NCBI GenBank assembly: GCA_964482585.1
Contig: CAYZYO010000080.1
Span: 1 to 11,220 of the forward strand
DNA length: 11,220 bases
Reading direction: 5' to 3'
Source: CAYZYO01 sp964482585
GTDB taxonomy: Bacteria; Bacillota; Syntrophomonadia; Syntrophomonadales; Syntrophomonadaceae
Positions 1 to 7,900 of this stretch are shown piece after piece. Made by a program: the position numbers and the translations under genes. Numbering within the stretch: the first letter of the stretch is position 1; every line of letters begins with the position of its first letter. The notes below the pieces were generated by a model. That model saw nothing but the letters and a program-made list of their open reading frames with translations. It searched no databases and was not told the DNA's origin.

Positions 1-327
1 CTGCCTTAAGACCGCGGGTTGAGATATAAGTAGTTCAATATCTTCTAATCTATATCTACCTGCAGCTAAAAGACACTGTTTTATAGGCATAGAAATTTCG
101 CCTATTATGCTGATACTGCTCGATAATAAGCACTCTATGGTTGGATTAATTGATCCAGCCAGGGAGTTTTCAATCGGAACTAATGCCCCTTGAACCTGCC
201 CCCGATCTACCAGTGCAAATAATTCTGGTATATTCCCGGCAGCATACAATTCTACTCTATTTCCCCAATAAAGATTGGCAGCCTCTTCACTAAATGTTCC
301 CCTGGGTCCGAGTACCGCGTAAGCCAT
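1..327 (-). CDS. pheA: Prephenate dehydratase, N-terminal part (runs off the window)
   Basis: PheA converts prephenate to phenylpyruvate, the committed step of phenylalanine synthesis, in the cytoplasm. Only the first 109 codons are present, because the frame is open to the window edge. The N-terminus reads MAYAVLGPRGTFSEEAA, the family's GPxGTFSExAA signature. Residues near 55-62 read VPIENSLAGS, the conserved (V/I)PIENSxxG motif of the PDT domain. The ATG lies 2 bases after the aroF stop and is preceded by AAGGAGG with 8-base spacing, so the pair is an operon and probably coupled in translation. The last visible residues, ISQPAVLRQ, fall where most PheA proteins have SHPQALxQ, a small departure. 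The second half of the catalytic domain and the C-terminal ACT regulatory domain lie outside the window. Identity is firm; completeness cannot be judged. Confidence 0.93.
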   Translation of the reverse strand, partial: MAYAVLGPRGTFSEEAANLYWGNRVELYAAGNIPELFALVDRGQVQGALVPIENSLAGSINPTIECLLSSSISIIGEISMPIKQCLLAAGRYRLEDIELLISQPAVLRQ

Positions 328-329
328 TA

Positions 330-1169
330 TCAGATCCTCCTTCCAGTAGCCTGGGCAAAAACATCCAGTTCCCGCATCATCAGGCTGAACCCTTTTGGTG
401 TAAGGGATTGTTCACCATCTGATAAGGCTTTTTCGGGATTAGGATGAACCTCAATCATTATTCCATCAGCTCCGGCCGCAACAGCAGCTTTAGCCATTGG
501 AAGAACCAGGCTCCGGATACCGGTCCCATGGCTGGGATCAACCAGTACCGGTAAGTGGGATAATTCCTTAACCAGGGCTACAGCTGATAAATCAAGAGTG
601 TTCCGGGTCCATCTCTCTGAAGTACGAATACCTCTTTCACATAAAATTACCCGGGTATTGCCACCTTCAAGAATATATTCTGCCGCTAAGAGCCATTCTT
701 CTATAGTTGCTGCCATTCCTCTCTTTAATACTACCGGTTTATCGATCCGGCCCAATTTTCGTAGTAAAGAGAAATTATGCATATTTCTGGCTCCTACCTG
801 TAATATGTCAGCATACTCAGATACCAAACTGATATCACTACTATCCATAACCTCAGTTACTACCGGCATATTCATTTCTTCTCCAATCCTCGCCAGGATC
901 TTTAATCCTTCTTGCCCCAATCCCTGGAAACTGTAAGGTGAAGTCCTGGGCTTATATGCTCCCCCTCTTAACATTGAGGCTCCACTTCCTCTAACTTTGA
1001 AAGCCGTCTCCTTTAGGATATCTTCACTTTCAACTGCACAGGGACCAGCAATTACTATTATCTGTTCACCCCCAATTGTGCATCCTTTAACCTTTATCCG
1101 AGTAGTTTTTTGCTTATTGTCCCTGGAAACCAACATTTTCCCGTTTGGTCTGGTTAATAAACTGGTCAT
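330..1169 (-). CDS. aroF: 3-deoxy-7-phosphoheptulonate (DAHP) synthase, type I-beta short form
   Basis: This enzyme condenses phosphoenolpyruvate with erythrose 4-phosphate, the first step of the shikimate pathway. The protein has 279 residues and is essentially one TIM-barrel domain. Visible motifs are AGPCAVES (41-48, metal-ligand Cys44), [11 protein letters not shown] (73-83), GARNM (126-130), LKRG (148-151), DPSHGTG (211-217, His214), IEVHP (239-243, Glu240) and SDG (250-252, Asp251). These are the four metal ligands and the PEP/E4P-binding residues of the AroA-beta family. The N-terminus is only about 30 residues, so both the chorismate-mutase-like domain of Bacillus AroA and the ferredoxin-like ACT-type domain of the roughly 338-residue clostridial form are absent. 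Allosteric feedback through an N-terminal domain is therefore unlikely, and control may rest mainly on the T-box leader. The ATG follows AGGAGG with 9-base spacing. It is first in an operon with pheA. Confidence 0.95.
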   Translation of the reverse strand: MTSLLTRPNGKMLVSRDNKQKTTRIKVKGCTIGGEQIIVIAGPCAVESEDILKETAFKVRGSGASMLRGGAYKPRTSPYSFQGLGQEGLKILARIGEEMNMPVVTEVMDSSDISLVSEYADILQVGARNMHNFSLLRKLGRIDKPVVLKRGMAATIEEWLLAAEYILEGGNTRVILCERGIRTSERWTRNTLDLSAVALVKELSHLPVLVDPSHGTGIRSLVLPMAKAAVAAGADGIMIEVHPNPEKALSDGEQSLTPKGFSLMMRELDVFAQATGRRI

Positions 1170-1195
1170 TTAAAATTACCTCCTTTTTAAAAAAT

Positions 1196-1225
1196 AAAAA
1201 CCCCCCGTCCTTTCAGGACGAGAGG
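1196..1225 (-). terminator. T-box intrinsic terminator 2 (proximal to aroF)
   Basis: On the minus strand CCTCTCGTCC, loop TGAAA, then GGACGGGGGG form a 10-bp stem with G-U pairs, followed by TTTTT. It comes directly after the second T-box sequence and 13 bases before the aroF Shine-Dalgarno. Confidence 0.88.
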
Positions 1226-1306
1226 TTACAGGAACTCCCGCGGTACCACCTGGATTGGCATTTTGGCCCACTTAATTAGAATACAGGATAAACAACTATA
1301 AAATCT

Positions 1307-1339
1307 AAAAAGCTTCTCATCCCCATGGGACGAGAAGCC
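1307..1339 (-). terminator. T-box intrinsic terminator 1 (distal to aroF)
   Basis: On the minus strand GCTTCTCGTCCC, a 3-base loop, then GGGATGAGAAGC form a 12-bp stem with one G-U pair, followed by TTTTT. It lies about 12 bases after the first T-box sequence, the standard place for the regulated terminator. Confidence 0.88.
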
Positions 1340-1481
1340 TAATAAGCTACCCGCGGTACCACCCAATTTGCTAGTAAGCCCGCTTGTAAAGATACAGGTT
1401 TTATCCGATATCCCCTCTCTTTTAACGGCGAGAGTTCCGCCACGACCTACTTGCAACTGTTTCAGCCGGGTGCTCCAAAGT

Positions 1482-1484
1482 GAA
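1482..1484 (-). promoter_or_regulatory. T-box specifier codon TTC (Phe)
   Basis: On the minus strand the triplet TTC sits between GAAG and ACTTTGGAG, where T-box leaders carry the specifier loop codon followed by a purine. It would pair with the GAA anticodon of tRNA-Phe. Neighbouring frames give GTT (Val) or TCA (Ser), which do not match an aromatic operon. Confidence 0.75.
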
Positions 1485-1593
1485 CTTCAATTTGCTTCCT
1501 TATGAAGATGCTTGCAGCCGGTGACATCTCTTCTCTGAATAATTCCACAAACCTACTTTACTTTTTCACAGCATTTAATAATATGTAAATTGA

Positions 1594-1622
1594 ATAATAG
1601 CATAATGCTAATATGATGTCAA
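1594..1622 (-). promoter_or_regulatory. Sigma-A promoter of the aroF-pheA operon
   Basis: On the minus strand a perfect -35 TTGACA (1622-1617), a 17-base spacer and the -10 TATTAT (1599-1594) are present. Transcription would start near 1587, about 50 bases before the T-box stem I. Confidence 0.88.
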
Positions 1623-1647
1623 TTGTTAAAATGAAATTTTTTTCTCT

Positions 1648-1785
1648 CACACAAGGGGACGGTTCTCCTGTGTCAATAGGGAAACACAAGGGGACGGTTC
1701 TCCTGTGTCAATAGAAACGGTGCGCCCATAGGCGCACGTCCTATTGACACAGGAGAACCGTCCCCTTGTGTTTCCTTGTGTTTCC
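1648..1785. repeat. Palindromic repeat cluster: three copies of a 31-base unit
   Basis: The unit ACACAAGGGGACGGTTCTCC (first 20 bases), continuing TGTGTCAATAG, occurs at 1649-1679 and 1684-1714 in direct orientation and at 1741-1771 inverted. The second and third copies form a perfect 35-bp inverted repeat (1680-1714 with 1741-1775). Its 26-base centre holds a further perfect hairpin, GTGCGCC/GGCGCAC (1720-1726 with 1731-1737). Each unit is also an imperfect hairpin (ACACA with TGTGT). The ten bases TTGTGTTTCC are duplicated at 1766-1785. The cluster begins three bases past the stop of the MBL hydrolase gene and ends before the aroF promoter. It resembles a REP/BIME-type dispersed repeat, perhaps a substrate of IS200-like (Y1) transposases, but that is inference. 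No T-run follows, so it is not a classical terminator. Confidence 0.85.
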
Positions 1786-1787
1786 AA

Positions 1788-2411
1788 CTACTTTAAAAAC
1801 GGGTTGTGTTGTCGCTCAATTCCTATGGTTGTTGCCGGTCCGTGGCCAGGATAACATACTACACTATCATCATAACATAATAGTTTTTCTTTTATGTTTT
1901 GGATTAACTCTTTATGGGAACCGCCCGGAAAATCGGTTCGGCCAATAGAACCCTGAAATAAAGTATCTCCTACAAAAATTATATTACCCAATTTAAGGCA
2001 TACTCCCCCTGGACTGTGCCCCGGGGTATGAATAACCTCCAATTTAACTGTATTTCCTATTTCTATTATGTCTCCTTCTTTTATATATTCATCTGCTGGA
2101 GGACTGCTTACTTTGGTTCCCATCATGAATGATAAATTAGACACCTCATTCACCAGCATATTAGCATCCTTTTCATGTATTAATATTTTCGCATTGGTAG
2201 CATCTTTTACTGCCCTGTTAGCTCCCATATGATCTATATGTCCATGGGTATTTATAATATAGACCGCGGTTAAACCTTCATCTTCCAGTAATTTTAAAAT
2301 CCCCCGGGCATTACCTCCGGGATCTATTACTGCAACCTCCTTGGTTTCTTCACAACCGACAATATAGCAATTAACTCCCATGGATCTTATTTCTATCCCT
2401 TTTAATATCAT
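1788..2411 (-). CDS. Metallo-beta-lactamase-fold hydrolase, glyoxalase II-like
   Basis: This is a 207-residue single-domain MBL-fold enzyme, probably a zinc-dependent thioester or related hydrolase of the GloB/YqgX group; the substrate is not known from sequence. The metal site is complete: THGHIDH (55-61), His132 in TPGHSPGG, Asp149 in FVGDTLF and His190 in YPGHGP. The segment GSIGRTDFPGG (154-164) is typical of bacterial glyoxalase II-like proteins without the long C-terminal substrate domain of classical GloB. It is the last gene of the recJ-relA-dtd operon. ATG is preceded by GGGAGGG with good spacing, and the gap from the dtd stop is 18 bases. An MBL hydrolase after dtd is a common arrangement in Clostridia, so a role in detoxification or quality control near translation is possible but unproven. 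Confidence 0.9.
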   Translation of the reverse strand: MILKGIEIRSMGVNCYIVGCEETKEVAVIDPGGNARGILKLLEDEGLTAVYIINTHGHIDHMGANRAVKDATNAKILIHEKDANMLVNEVSNLSFMMGTKVSSPPADEYIKEGDIIEIGNTVKLEVIHTPGHSPGGVCLKLGNIIFVGDTLFQGSIGRTDFPGGSHKELIQNIKEKLLCYDDSVVCYPGHGPATTIGIERQHNPFLK

Positions 2412-2429
2412 TATTAATTCCCTCCCTGA

Positions 2430-2879
2430 TTAAAACTGCTTTTCACTATCTAATAGTATTGTAACCGGTCCATCGTTTTCTATTATTAATTGCATTTCTG
2501 CTCCGAATACGCCTTTTTCTACTTTTATCCCTAGTTTGTGCAAAAAATTGGTACAATAGTTGAAAAGCTCATTTGCCCTTTCGGGTAATTCAGCACTGGT
2601 AAAGCTGGGCCTTCTTCCTTTGCGTACATCTCCATAAAGTGTAAACTGGCTGACCAGTAATACATCTCCTTTAATATCAATAAGAGAGGAGTTCATTTTA
2701 CCCTGTTGATCGGAAAATATACGCAGGTTAATAATCTTATCCATAAGATATTCGGCTTCTTTTGGAGTGTCTCCTTTTTTTATCCCCAATAGAACCACTA
2801 ATCCCTGGTTTATTTGCCCTTTTACCTCATTGTCTACTAATACTTTACTGTATTTGGTTCTTTGAACAACTGCCCGCAA
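2430..2879 (-). CDS. dtd: D-aminoacyl-tRNA deacylase
   Basis: Dtd frees tRNA from D-amino acids, and from mischarged glycine, in the cytoplasm, protecting translation. At 149 residues it has the usual length. Both active-site signatures are present: SQFTLYGD (77-84) and NDGPVT (135-140), whose Gly137-Pro138 form the cross-subunit cis-Gly-Pro chiral filter of the homodimer. The start is TTG: the N-terminus MRAVVQR matches the family exactly and no other start fits. It lies one base after the relA stop. Its ribosome site, AAGGGGGGG, is inside the last codons of relA with 5-base spacing, so translation is likely coupled to relA. There is no sign of degradation. Confidence 0.96.
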   Translation of the reverse strand: MRAVVQRTKYSKVLVDNEVKGQINQGLVVLLGIKKGDTPKEAEYLMDKIINLRIFSDQQGKMNSSLIDIKGDVLLVSQFTLYGDVRKGRRPSFTSAELPERANELFNYCTNFLHKLGIKVEKGVFGAEMQLIIENDGPVTILLDSEKQF

Positions 2880-2880
2880 T

Positions 2881-5070
2881 CTATCCCCCCCTTATTTCAC
2901 CAGGTAATACTCTTCTTACTTCAATTACATCTTTTATTTTTTGGATGCGTTGAAAAACTGCATGCAGGTGATCTATAGCCTTTATTTCCAGCTTGAAATT
3001 CATGATCACTAATTTGTTTTTGGTAACTCTTGAATAAACCGAATTTATATGAATTCTGGTGTCAGCAATTACATTCATTACTTCTGCTGTTAGTCTATCT
3101 CTTTCTAATGCCTTTACCTCTAATTCTACATAATAGAGCCCTTGCTCATTGGCCCATTCAACTTCAATTATTCTATCCTTTTCGTTTTTTAAATAGTTCT
3201 GCATGTTGGGACAGTCTTTTCGATGAACCGAAACTCCACGTCCCCGGGTTATATAGCCTAAAACAGCATCTCCCGGTAGGGGGTTGCAGCACCTGGCAAG
3301 TCTGAATGCTACATCATCTACCCCTTTTATCCTTAAAGCACTAGTTTCTGTGTCTTTGCGGGGAACATGAGTATCTTTTTGAGGAAGATTAATTATATCT
3401 TCAACATGGGCATCGTTAAAATACATCTCTTTCTGCTTGTTTATTACCTGGTTTACGGTGACAGCACTATCACCAAGGGCAGCAAAAAGGTCATCTGCTG
3501 AATTAAAACTAAATCTCTTAACTACTTCTAACAGCTTATCTTCTTTTAGCAGTTCTTTGGGATTTAAATGTCTTTTCTTTAATCCTTCTTCAAGCATATC
3601 GTGCCCTTTTATTATGTTTTCCTGGCGTTTTTCTTTTTTAAACCACTGTTTTATACGGCTTTTAGCTGAAGAGGTGGTAACAAAGTTAAGCCAGTCGTGA
3701 GTAGGGCCAGAAGGATTTTTGGTGGTTAATATCTCTACTATGTCTCCATTAGCCAGGGCGAAATCCAGGGGAACTATTCGCCCATTAACCTTGGCACCTA
3801 TACATTTATGCCCAACTTCAGTGTGTACCCGGTAAGCAAAATCAACCGGGCAGGCACCTTTCGGTAGTTCAAAGACTGCTCCTTTAGGAGAAAAAACAAA
3901 AACTGTATCATCAAAAAGATCGATTTTTAGCGATTCCATAAATTCCCTGGTGTCTTTAATCTCCTGCTGCCATTCCAGTATCTGTCTTAACCAGGATAGT
4001 TTTTTGTCAAATTTGGTTTCTTTGCTATCTTTACTGCTAACCCCTTCTTTATACCGCCAATGGGCAGCAATCCCGTATTCGGCTGTACGATGCATATCCC
4101 ACGTGCGTATCTGAACCTCAAAGGGTTCACCACCCTTACCAATAAGTGTGGTGTGTAGTGATTGATACATATTAGGTTTAGGGGTAGCAATATAGTCTTT
4201 GAATCTGCCCGGAATGGGTTTCCACATGGTATGAATAATCCCTAAAACTCCATAGCAATCCCTGATATCATCGACAAGCACCCTGATAGCAATCTTGTCA
4301 TATATCTCATCTATATCTTTCCCCTGTTTGATCATTTTTTTATAGATACTATAGATATTTTTAGGCCGGCCCTGGATGTCGGCTTCAATATCTATCTGCC
4401 CTAATCCATTATTTATTTGATAGATTATATCGTGGACGTAGTTTTCCCGGTCCTTGCGTTTCTTTTTTAACCTCTTGGCTATTTCGTAATACATTTCCGG
4501 ATCCAAATGGGCAAAAGCCAGGTCTTCTAATTCCCATTTAAATTTAAATATACCTAAGCGGTGAGCTAAAGGGGCAAATATTTCCATAGTTTCAGCTGCT
4601 ATCTCTTTCTGTTTTTTTTCATGATGATAACTTAATGTCCGCATATTGTGCAGCCTGTCTGCAAGCTTAATTAAAATAACCCTTATATCTTTGGCCATAG
4701 CAATAAACATTTTTCGTAAGTTGCCGACTTGAGCATCCTCTTTGGATTTAAAATCTATACGGCTTAATTTGGTTACTCCATCCACCAGCATGGCTATTTC
4801 AGGACCAAACTCTTTGGCAATATGGGCATAAGTAATATTAGTGTCTTCTAAAACATCATGCAGCAGAGCAGCACAAATTGATGCGGTATCCATTTCAATC
4901 CCGGTCAAGATAATAGCCACCTGTAGGGGGTGAATTATGTAAGGTTCCCCAGATATCCTTTTTTGGTCGCTATGCGCTGTTAAGGCATAATTATATGCCT
5001 CGGTTATGAGATTAAAATCCGCTTGAGGATCATATTGAGTTACATTTTCTATTATCTTTTTTGCCTGCAT
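2881..5070 (-). CDS. relA: Bifunctional (p)ppGpp synthetase/hydrolase, Rel/SpoT family
   Basis: This is the stringent-response enzyme, which makes (p)ppGpp from ATP and GDP/GTP on stalled ribosomes and also degrades it. It has 729 residues, full length for Bacillota Rel. Domains in order are the HD hydrolase (about 25-180: His47, HD71-72 in LLHDVLEDT, ADRLHN 137-142), the synthetase (about 235-345: GRFKDYIATPKPNMYQSLHT region 288-307), TGS (about 386-450), a helical region, a zinc-finger-like segment (CC594-595, His616, Cys620) and a C-terminal ACT domain (about 645-720). RFKD rather than EFDD in the synthetase marks a bifunctional enzyme rather than a proteobacterial RelA. It starts with ATG after AAGGTGAT, 4 bases after the recJ stop. 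In many Clostridia apt lies between recJ and relA; here it is absent. Confidence 0.97.
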   Translation of the reverse strand: MQAKKIIENVTQYDPQADFNLITEAYNYALTAHSDQKRISGEPYIIHPLQVAIILTGIEMDTASICAALLHDVLEDTNITYAHIAKEFGPEIAMLVDGVTKLSRIDFKSKEDAQVGNLRKMFIAMAKDIRVILIKLADRLHNMRTLSYHHEKKQKEIAAETMEIFAPLAHRLGIFKFKWELEDLAFAHLDPEMYYEIAKRLKKKRKDRENYVHDIIYQINNGLGQIDIEADIQGRPKNIYSIYKKMIKQGKDIDEIYDKIAIRVLVDDIRDCYGVLGIIHTMWKPIPGRFKDYIATPKPNMYQSLHTTLIGKGGEPFEVQIRTWDMHRTAEYGIAAHWRYKEGVSSKDSKETKFDKKLSWLRQILEWQQEIKDTREFMESLKIDLFDDTVFVFSPKGAVFELPKGACPVDFAYRVHTEVGHKCIGAKVNGRIVPLDFALANGDIVEILTTKNPSGPTHDWLNFVTTSSAKSRIKQWFKKEKRQENIIKGHDMLEEGLKKRHLNPKELLKEDKLLEVVKRFSFNSADDLFAALGDSAVTVNQVINKQKEMYFNDAHVEDIINLPQKDTHVPRKDTETSALRIKGVDDVAFRLARCCNPLPGDAVLGYITRGRGVSVHRKDCPNMQNYLKNEKDRIIEVEWANEQGLYYVELEVKALERDRLTAEVMNVIADTRIHINSVYSRVTKNKLVIMNFKLEIKAIDHLHAVFQRIQKIKDVIEVRRVLPGEIRGG

Positions 5071-5074
5071 TTTA

Positions 5075-7900
5075 TCACCTTGCCAAGGATCTATTAAATT
5101 CTTCTTTCCATCTTAAAAAGGCTCTTTTTTCTGCTAACCCTTCCAGGTAATAAGGAGAATTAGAAATATCAAAAACCATGTTATTGGTATTTATAAATGT
5201 TATCTCAATAATACTACCTTTTTTCTTAACATGACACAAGCCCAGATCTACCAGTATATTTAAAACAGGTATTAAATCATATGTCTTGCCACCCCTTGAG
5301 GGGAAATCTGCTGCAGCCTGCACAATTTGAGTCGTTTTCATTCTTATCGGGTTTCGGCGCAATTTTAGAAAGTATTCTAAGACTTCTTTTACCAGTTTAA
5401 AATCAGGATATAATTTTTCCAGATAATTGTAATTAAATCTTATATCTTCCGGGTTAAAAAGCGCCACTGCAAATATATTATCCTTAGTGGAAATATTATC
5501 AAACATTAATCTGGTTTCATAAATACTATAAGGTGCATCAGCAAATAGGACTTCATCGATTTTATCTATAGTATAATTATTTAATCCCCCTGTGTATTCA
5601 CCATCCCACAATAAAATTGAGTTTTTGGAGGTTATAAATCTCCTGCGCAGTTCCCTTCGGGTTTTGGTTTCTCTAATCCCTGCTTCAATAATAATGTCTG
5701 AACGTTCCTCAGATATCCTTTTGATGGTACTAAGACGATTAGTATATATTATATAACGTTTACCATTATCAAGGTCAAATCCTGAATTAGTCCATGAAAG
5801 GTTTTTCTTCTTTCCATGATATGTATCATAATAAAAACTGTTCTGGCTTTTTAGCCATTTACGGTTAGAATCCAGGGGCCAGAATTCAACAATGTATTCT
5901 AGATTCTCCGGCATTTTTTTGTGTTTAAGGTAATACTTCATAAAGGCTTCCGTGGTTAAAAATATTTTGCTTAATCCCTGCTCAAATTCCTTTTTCGCTG
6001 CTAACCTCTTCTCAAGAGGGAGTCTCCCGTGTAATTCCTGGAGTACAGTAGTCCTTAAATAGTGATTAAGGATAGTTTTATGTTTGGTTAAGCTCCTATA
6101 AGTAGGGTAAATAAATAGTACTACCCGTTTTTTGATAATTTCATCAATGCTTTTTTTAAGGATAGTCCTTAATTCACTATGGGGGTTGTTCAGATTGTCA
6201 GGTACATAAGTACATTTCATATCTTTTATTCTAAGTTGGATACTTTTCTTGCCTTTAAATTCATTTTTCTGAAGCTCAAAAAGGGTATCACAATAACACT
6301 CCTTTAAAGGCAAATTCTTGAGATCCGGTCTATTGAAGGCTATTCCTTCTAAATCAGCTGTTTCTACAGCAGCCTTAAAGTGTTCCCGGTTTCTGCCTAC
6401 CAAAATTCCAGAGGCTAATTCAATACCCCTTAACACGAAATTCGGATAAGAATTTCCTTCCCCAAAGGGTTGTAATAATTGCAGCTCCCTGAATAAATCC
6501 GGGGTTATTTCACTCAACTCAATTTCACTATCTATTATCTGCCTTTTATATAGTTGTTGATCATTAAGATTAGTTTTTACATATTCATAGATTTCCTGTT
6601 TGAAATCTAAAAAACTGTTTTTATTAATCTCCATTCCAGCCGCCATTTTATGCCCGCCAAAACCTACTAAATACTGTCTGCAGCTGTCTAAAGCAGCATA
6701 AAGATCTAAACCCCTAATACTTCTCCCTGAACCCCTGCCTATTTCTCCTTTCCAGGAGATTAGAATCACCGGACGGTTATATTTGTTTGCCAACCGGGAA
6801 GCCACTATGCCAATAACTCCCTGGTGCCAGGCCTCATTTCCAAGAACAATAACCGATTCTCTGGTAAAATCATCCATATTATTAATCTGGAGCACTGCTT
6901 CTTTATATATAGATTCTTCAATAATTTTCCTCTCATTATTCATGGAACATAATTTTTCTACATATTCTGCCGCTTTTTCATCATCATCTGCCAAGAGTAG
7001 TTCAATACTTAATCCAGCATTTTTTAGTCTGCCGGCGGCATTTAACCTGGGTGCCAAAATAAAAGATATATGCCATGATAATAGTTCTTTATCCTGCAGG
7101 CCGGTTTTAACCAGCAGCGCTTTCAACCCTTTTAGCCTGGTGTTCTTTATTTGTTCCAGTCCATATTTAACCAGGATGCGATTATCACCAATAAGTGGTA
7201 CAATATCGGCTACTGTTGCCAGTGCCACCAGATCAAGCCATTCAAAAACTGAGTTTTCACAACCTCTATCCCGGCATAATGCCATCACCAGTTTAAATAC
7301 TACCCCCACACCGGCTAAATCCCGGCTGTCCTGATCATTATCTAACTTGGGATTTATTACTGCAGCTGCCCGGGGAAGTTCTTTCCCGGGGTTATGATGG
7401 TCAGTTATGATAACATCCATTCCGCTGGCTGAAGCCTTGGCCACTTCCGCAACAGAAGATATGCCACAGTCAACTGTAATCAAAAGTCTATATCCCTGTA
7501 ATGCTAATTGGTCAACAGATTCAAGGTTTAACCCATAACCTTCAATAAAGCGATCCGGTATATAATAATCCGCTTTATGCCCCAGGATTTCAATACATTT
7601 TTTAAGCAGTACGGTGCTGCAGATCCCATCTACATCATAGTCACCATATATTAAGATTTTTTCTTTTTTATCTATTGCCATTATTATACGGTCAACAGCG
7701 ATCTTCATTCCACTAAGCTTATAAGGATCACTTAAGTCTTTTAGTTCTCCGTAGAGAAATTCAAAGGCTTTATCAGGGGTTTCTATCCCTCTTTGTACTA
7801 ATAATCTAGAAGTTATTGTCGATATTCCCAATCTGTTTTTTATTTCCTCTGCCAGCGAATCTTCACATTCATTTAATTCCCAAATACTATGTGCTTCCAT
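5075..7900 (-). CDS. recJ: Single-stranded-DNA-specific exonuclease RecJ, with long C-terminal extension
   Basis: RecJ degrades single-stranded DNA 5' to 3' in recombination and repair. The DHH phosphoesterase core carries YGDYDVDG (85-92), VDCG (143-146), TDHH (166-169) and ALATVADIVPL (226-236). The DHHA1 domain carries GRGSGRSI (388-395) and GFGGHKMAAGM (413-423). An OB-fold region follows (about 465-560, QPFGEGN near 478). The protein is 941 residues against roughly 570-790 for common RecJ proteins. The extra C-terminal part (about 580-941) includes a segment resembling the second RecA-like domain of SF2 helicases (LFIYPTYRSL near 594; HGRLPLEKR from 624, then FLTT), but no Walker A site is seen. 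It may match the ssDNA-exonuclease C-terminal family. The ATG follows CGGAGGA. It is first gene of the recJ-relA-dtd-MBL operon; no convincing promoter was found. Confidence 0.94.
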   Translation of the reverse strand: MEAHSIWELNECEDSLAEEIKNRLGISTITSRLLVQRGIETPDKAFEFLYGELKDLSDPYKLSGMKIAVDRIIMAIDKKEKILIYGDYDVDGICSTVLLKKCIEILGHKADYYIPDRFIEGYGLNLESVDQLALQGYRLLITVDCGISSVAEVAKASASGMDVIITDHHNPGKELPRAAAVINPKLDNDQDSRDLAGVGVVFKLVMALCRDRGCENSVFEWLDLVALATVADIVPLIGDNRILVKYGLEQIKNTRLKGLKALLVKTGLQDKELLSWHISFILAPRLNAAGRLKNAGLSIELLLADDDEKAAEYVEKLCSMNNERKIIEESIYKEAVLQINNMDDFTRESVIVLGNEAWHQGVIGIVASRLANKYNRPVILISWKGEIGRGSGRSIRGLDLYAALDSCRQYLVGFGGHKMAAGMEINKNSFLDFKQEIYEYVKTNLNDQQLYKRQIIDSEIELSEITPDLFRELQLLQPFGEGNSYPNFVLRGIELASGILVGRNREHFKAAVETADLEGIAFNRPDLKNLPLKECYCDTLFELQKNEFKGKKSIQLRIKDMKCTYVPDNLNNPHSELRTILKKSIDEIIKKRVVLFIYPTYRSLTKHKTILNHYLRTTVLQELHGRLPLEKRLAAKKEFEQGLSKIFLTTEAFMKYYLKHKKMPENLEYIVEFWPLDSNRKWLKSQNSFYYDTYHGKKKNLSWTNSGFDLDNGKRYIIYTNRLSTIKRISEERSDIIIEAGIRETKTRRELRRRFITSKNSILLWDGEYTGGLNNYTIDKIDEVLFADAPYSIYETRLMFDNISTKDNIFAVALFNPEDIRFNYNYLEKLYPDFKLVKEVLEYFLKLRRNPIRMKTTQIVQAAADFPSRGGKTYDLIPVLNILVDLGLCHVKKKGSIIEITFINTNNMVFDISNSPYYLEGLAEKRAFLRWKEEFNRSLAR

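Larger units (their letters stand above)
1196..1587 (-). promoter_or_regulatory. T-box leader, phenylalanine-type, upstream of aroF-pheA
   Basis: The RNA between the promoter and aroF has the parts of a T-box riboswitch, which binds uncharged tRNA and then antiterminates. Stem I runs from about 1537 to 1465. Its 3' side reads GAAGTTCACTTTGGAG, the usual context of the specifier codon, with TTC (Phe) followed by an A at 1482-1484. A GC-rich hairpin near 1425-1441 (GGCG/CGCC) fits stem III. The T-box sequence GGGTGGTACCGCGG is at 1351-1364 and is followed by terminator 1. A second T-box sequence, GGTGGTACCGCGGG (1237-1250), is followed by terminator 2. About 55 bases separate terminator 1 from the second T-box, too few for another stem I. 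The Phe specificity agrees with pheA in the operon. The specifier was read by eye from its context, not from a fold. Confidence 0.92.

Noticed and set aside
598..936. Plus-strand reading frame of 112 codons
   Set aside because: Antisense shadow of aroF, with no recognisable protein features.
1240..1310. A second complete T-box with its own specifier
   Set aside because: Only about 55 bases lie between terminator 1 and the second T-box sequence, too short for stem I.
1226..1456. 76-codon minus-strand reading frame in the aroF leader
   Set aside because: It lies wholly in the T-box RNA and spans its terminator and T-box sequences; no ribosome site.
1680..1775. Perfect inverted repeat as the terminator of the recJ-MBL operon
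   Set aside because: No T-run follows the stem on the minus strand; it may slow polymerase but is not a classical terminator.
6783..7334. Plus-strand reading frame of 183 codons
   Set aside because: Antisense shadow of the conserved recJ DHH and DHHA1 regions.
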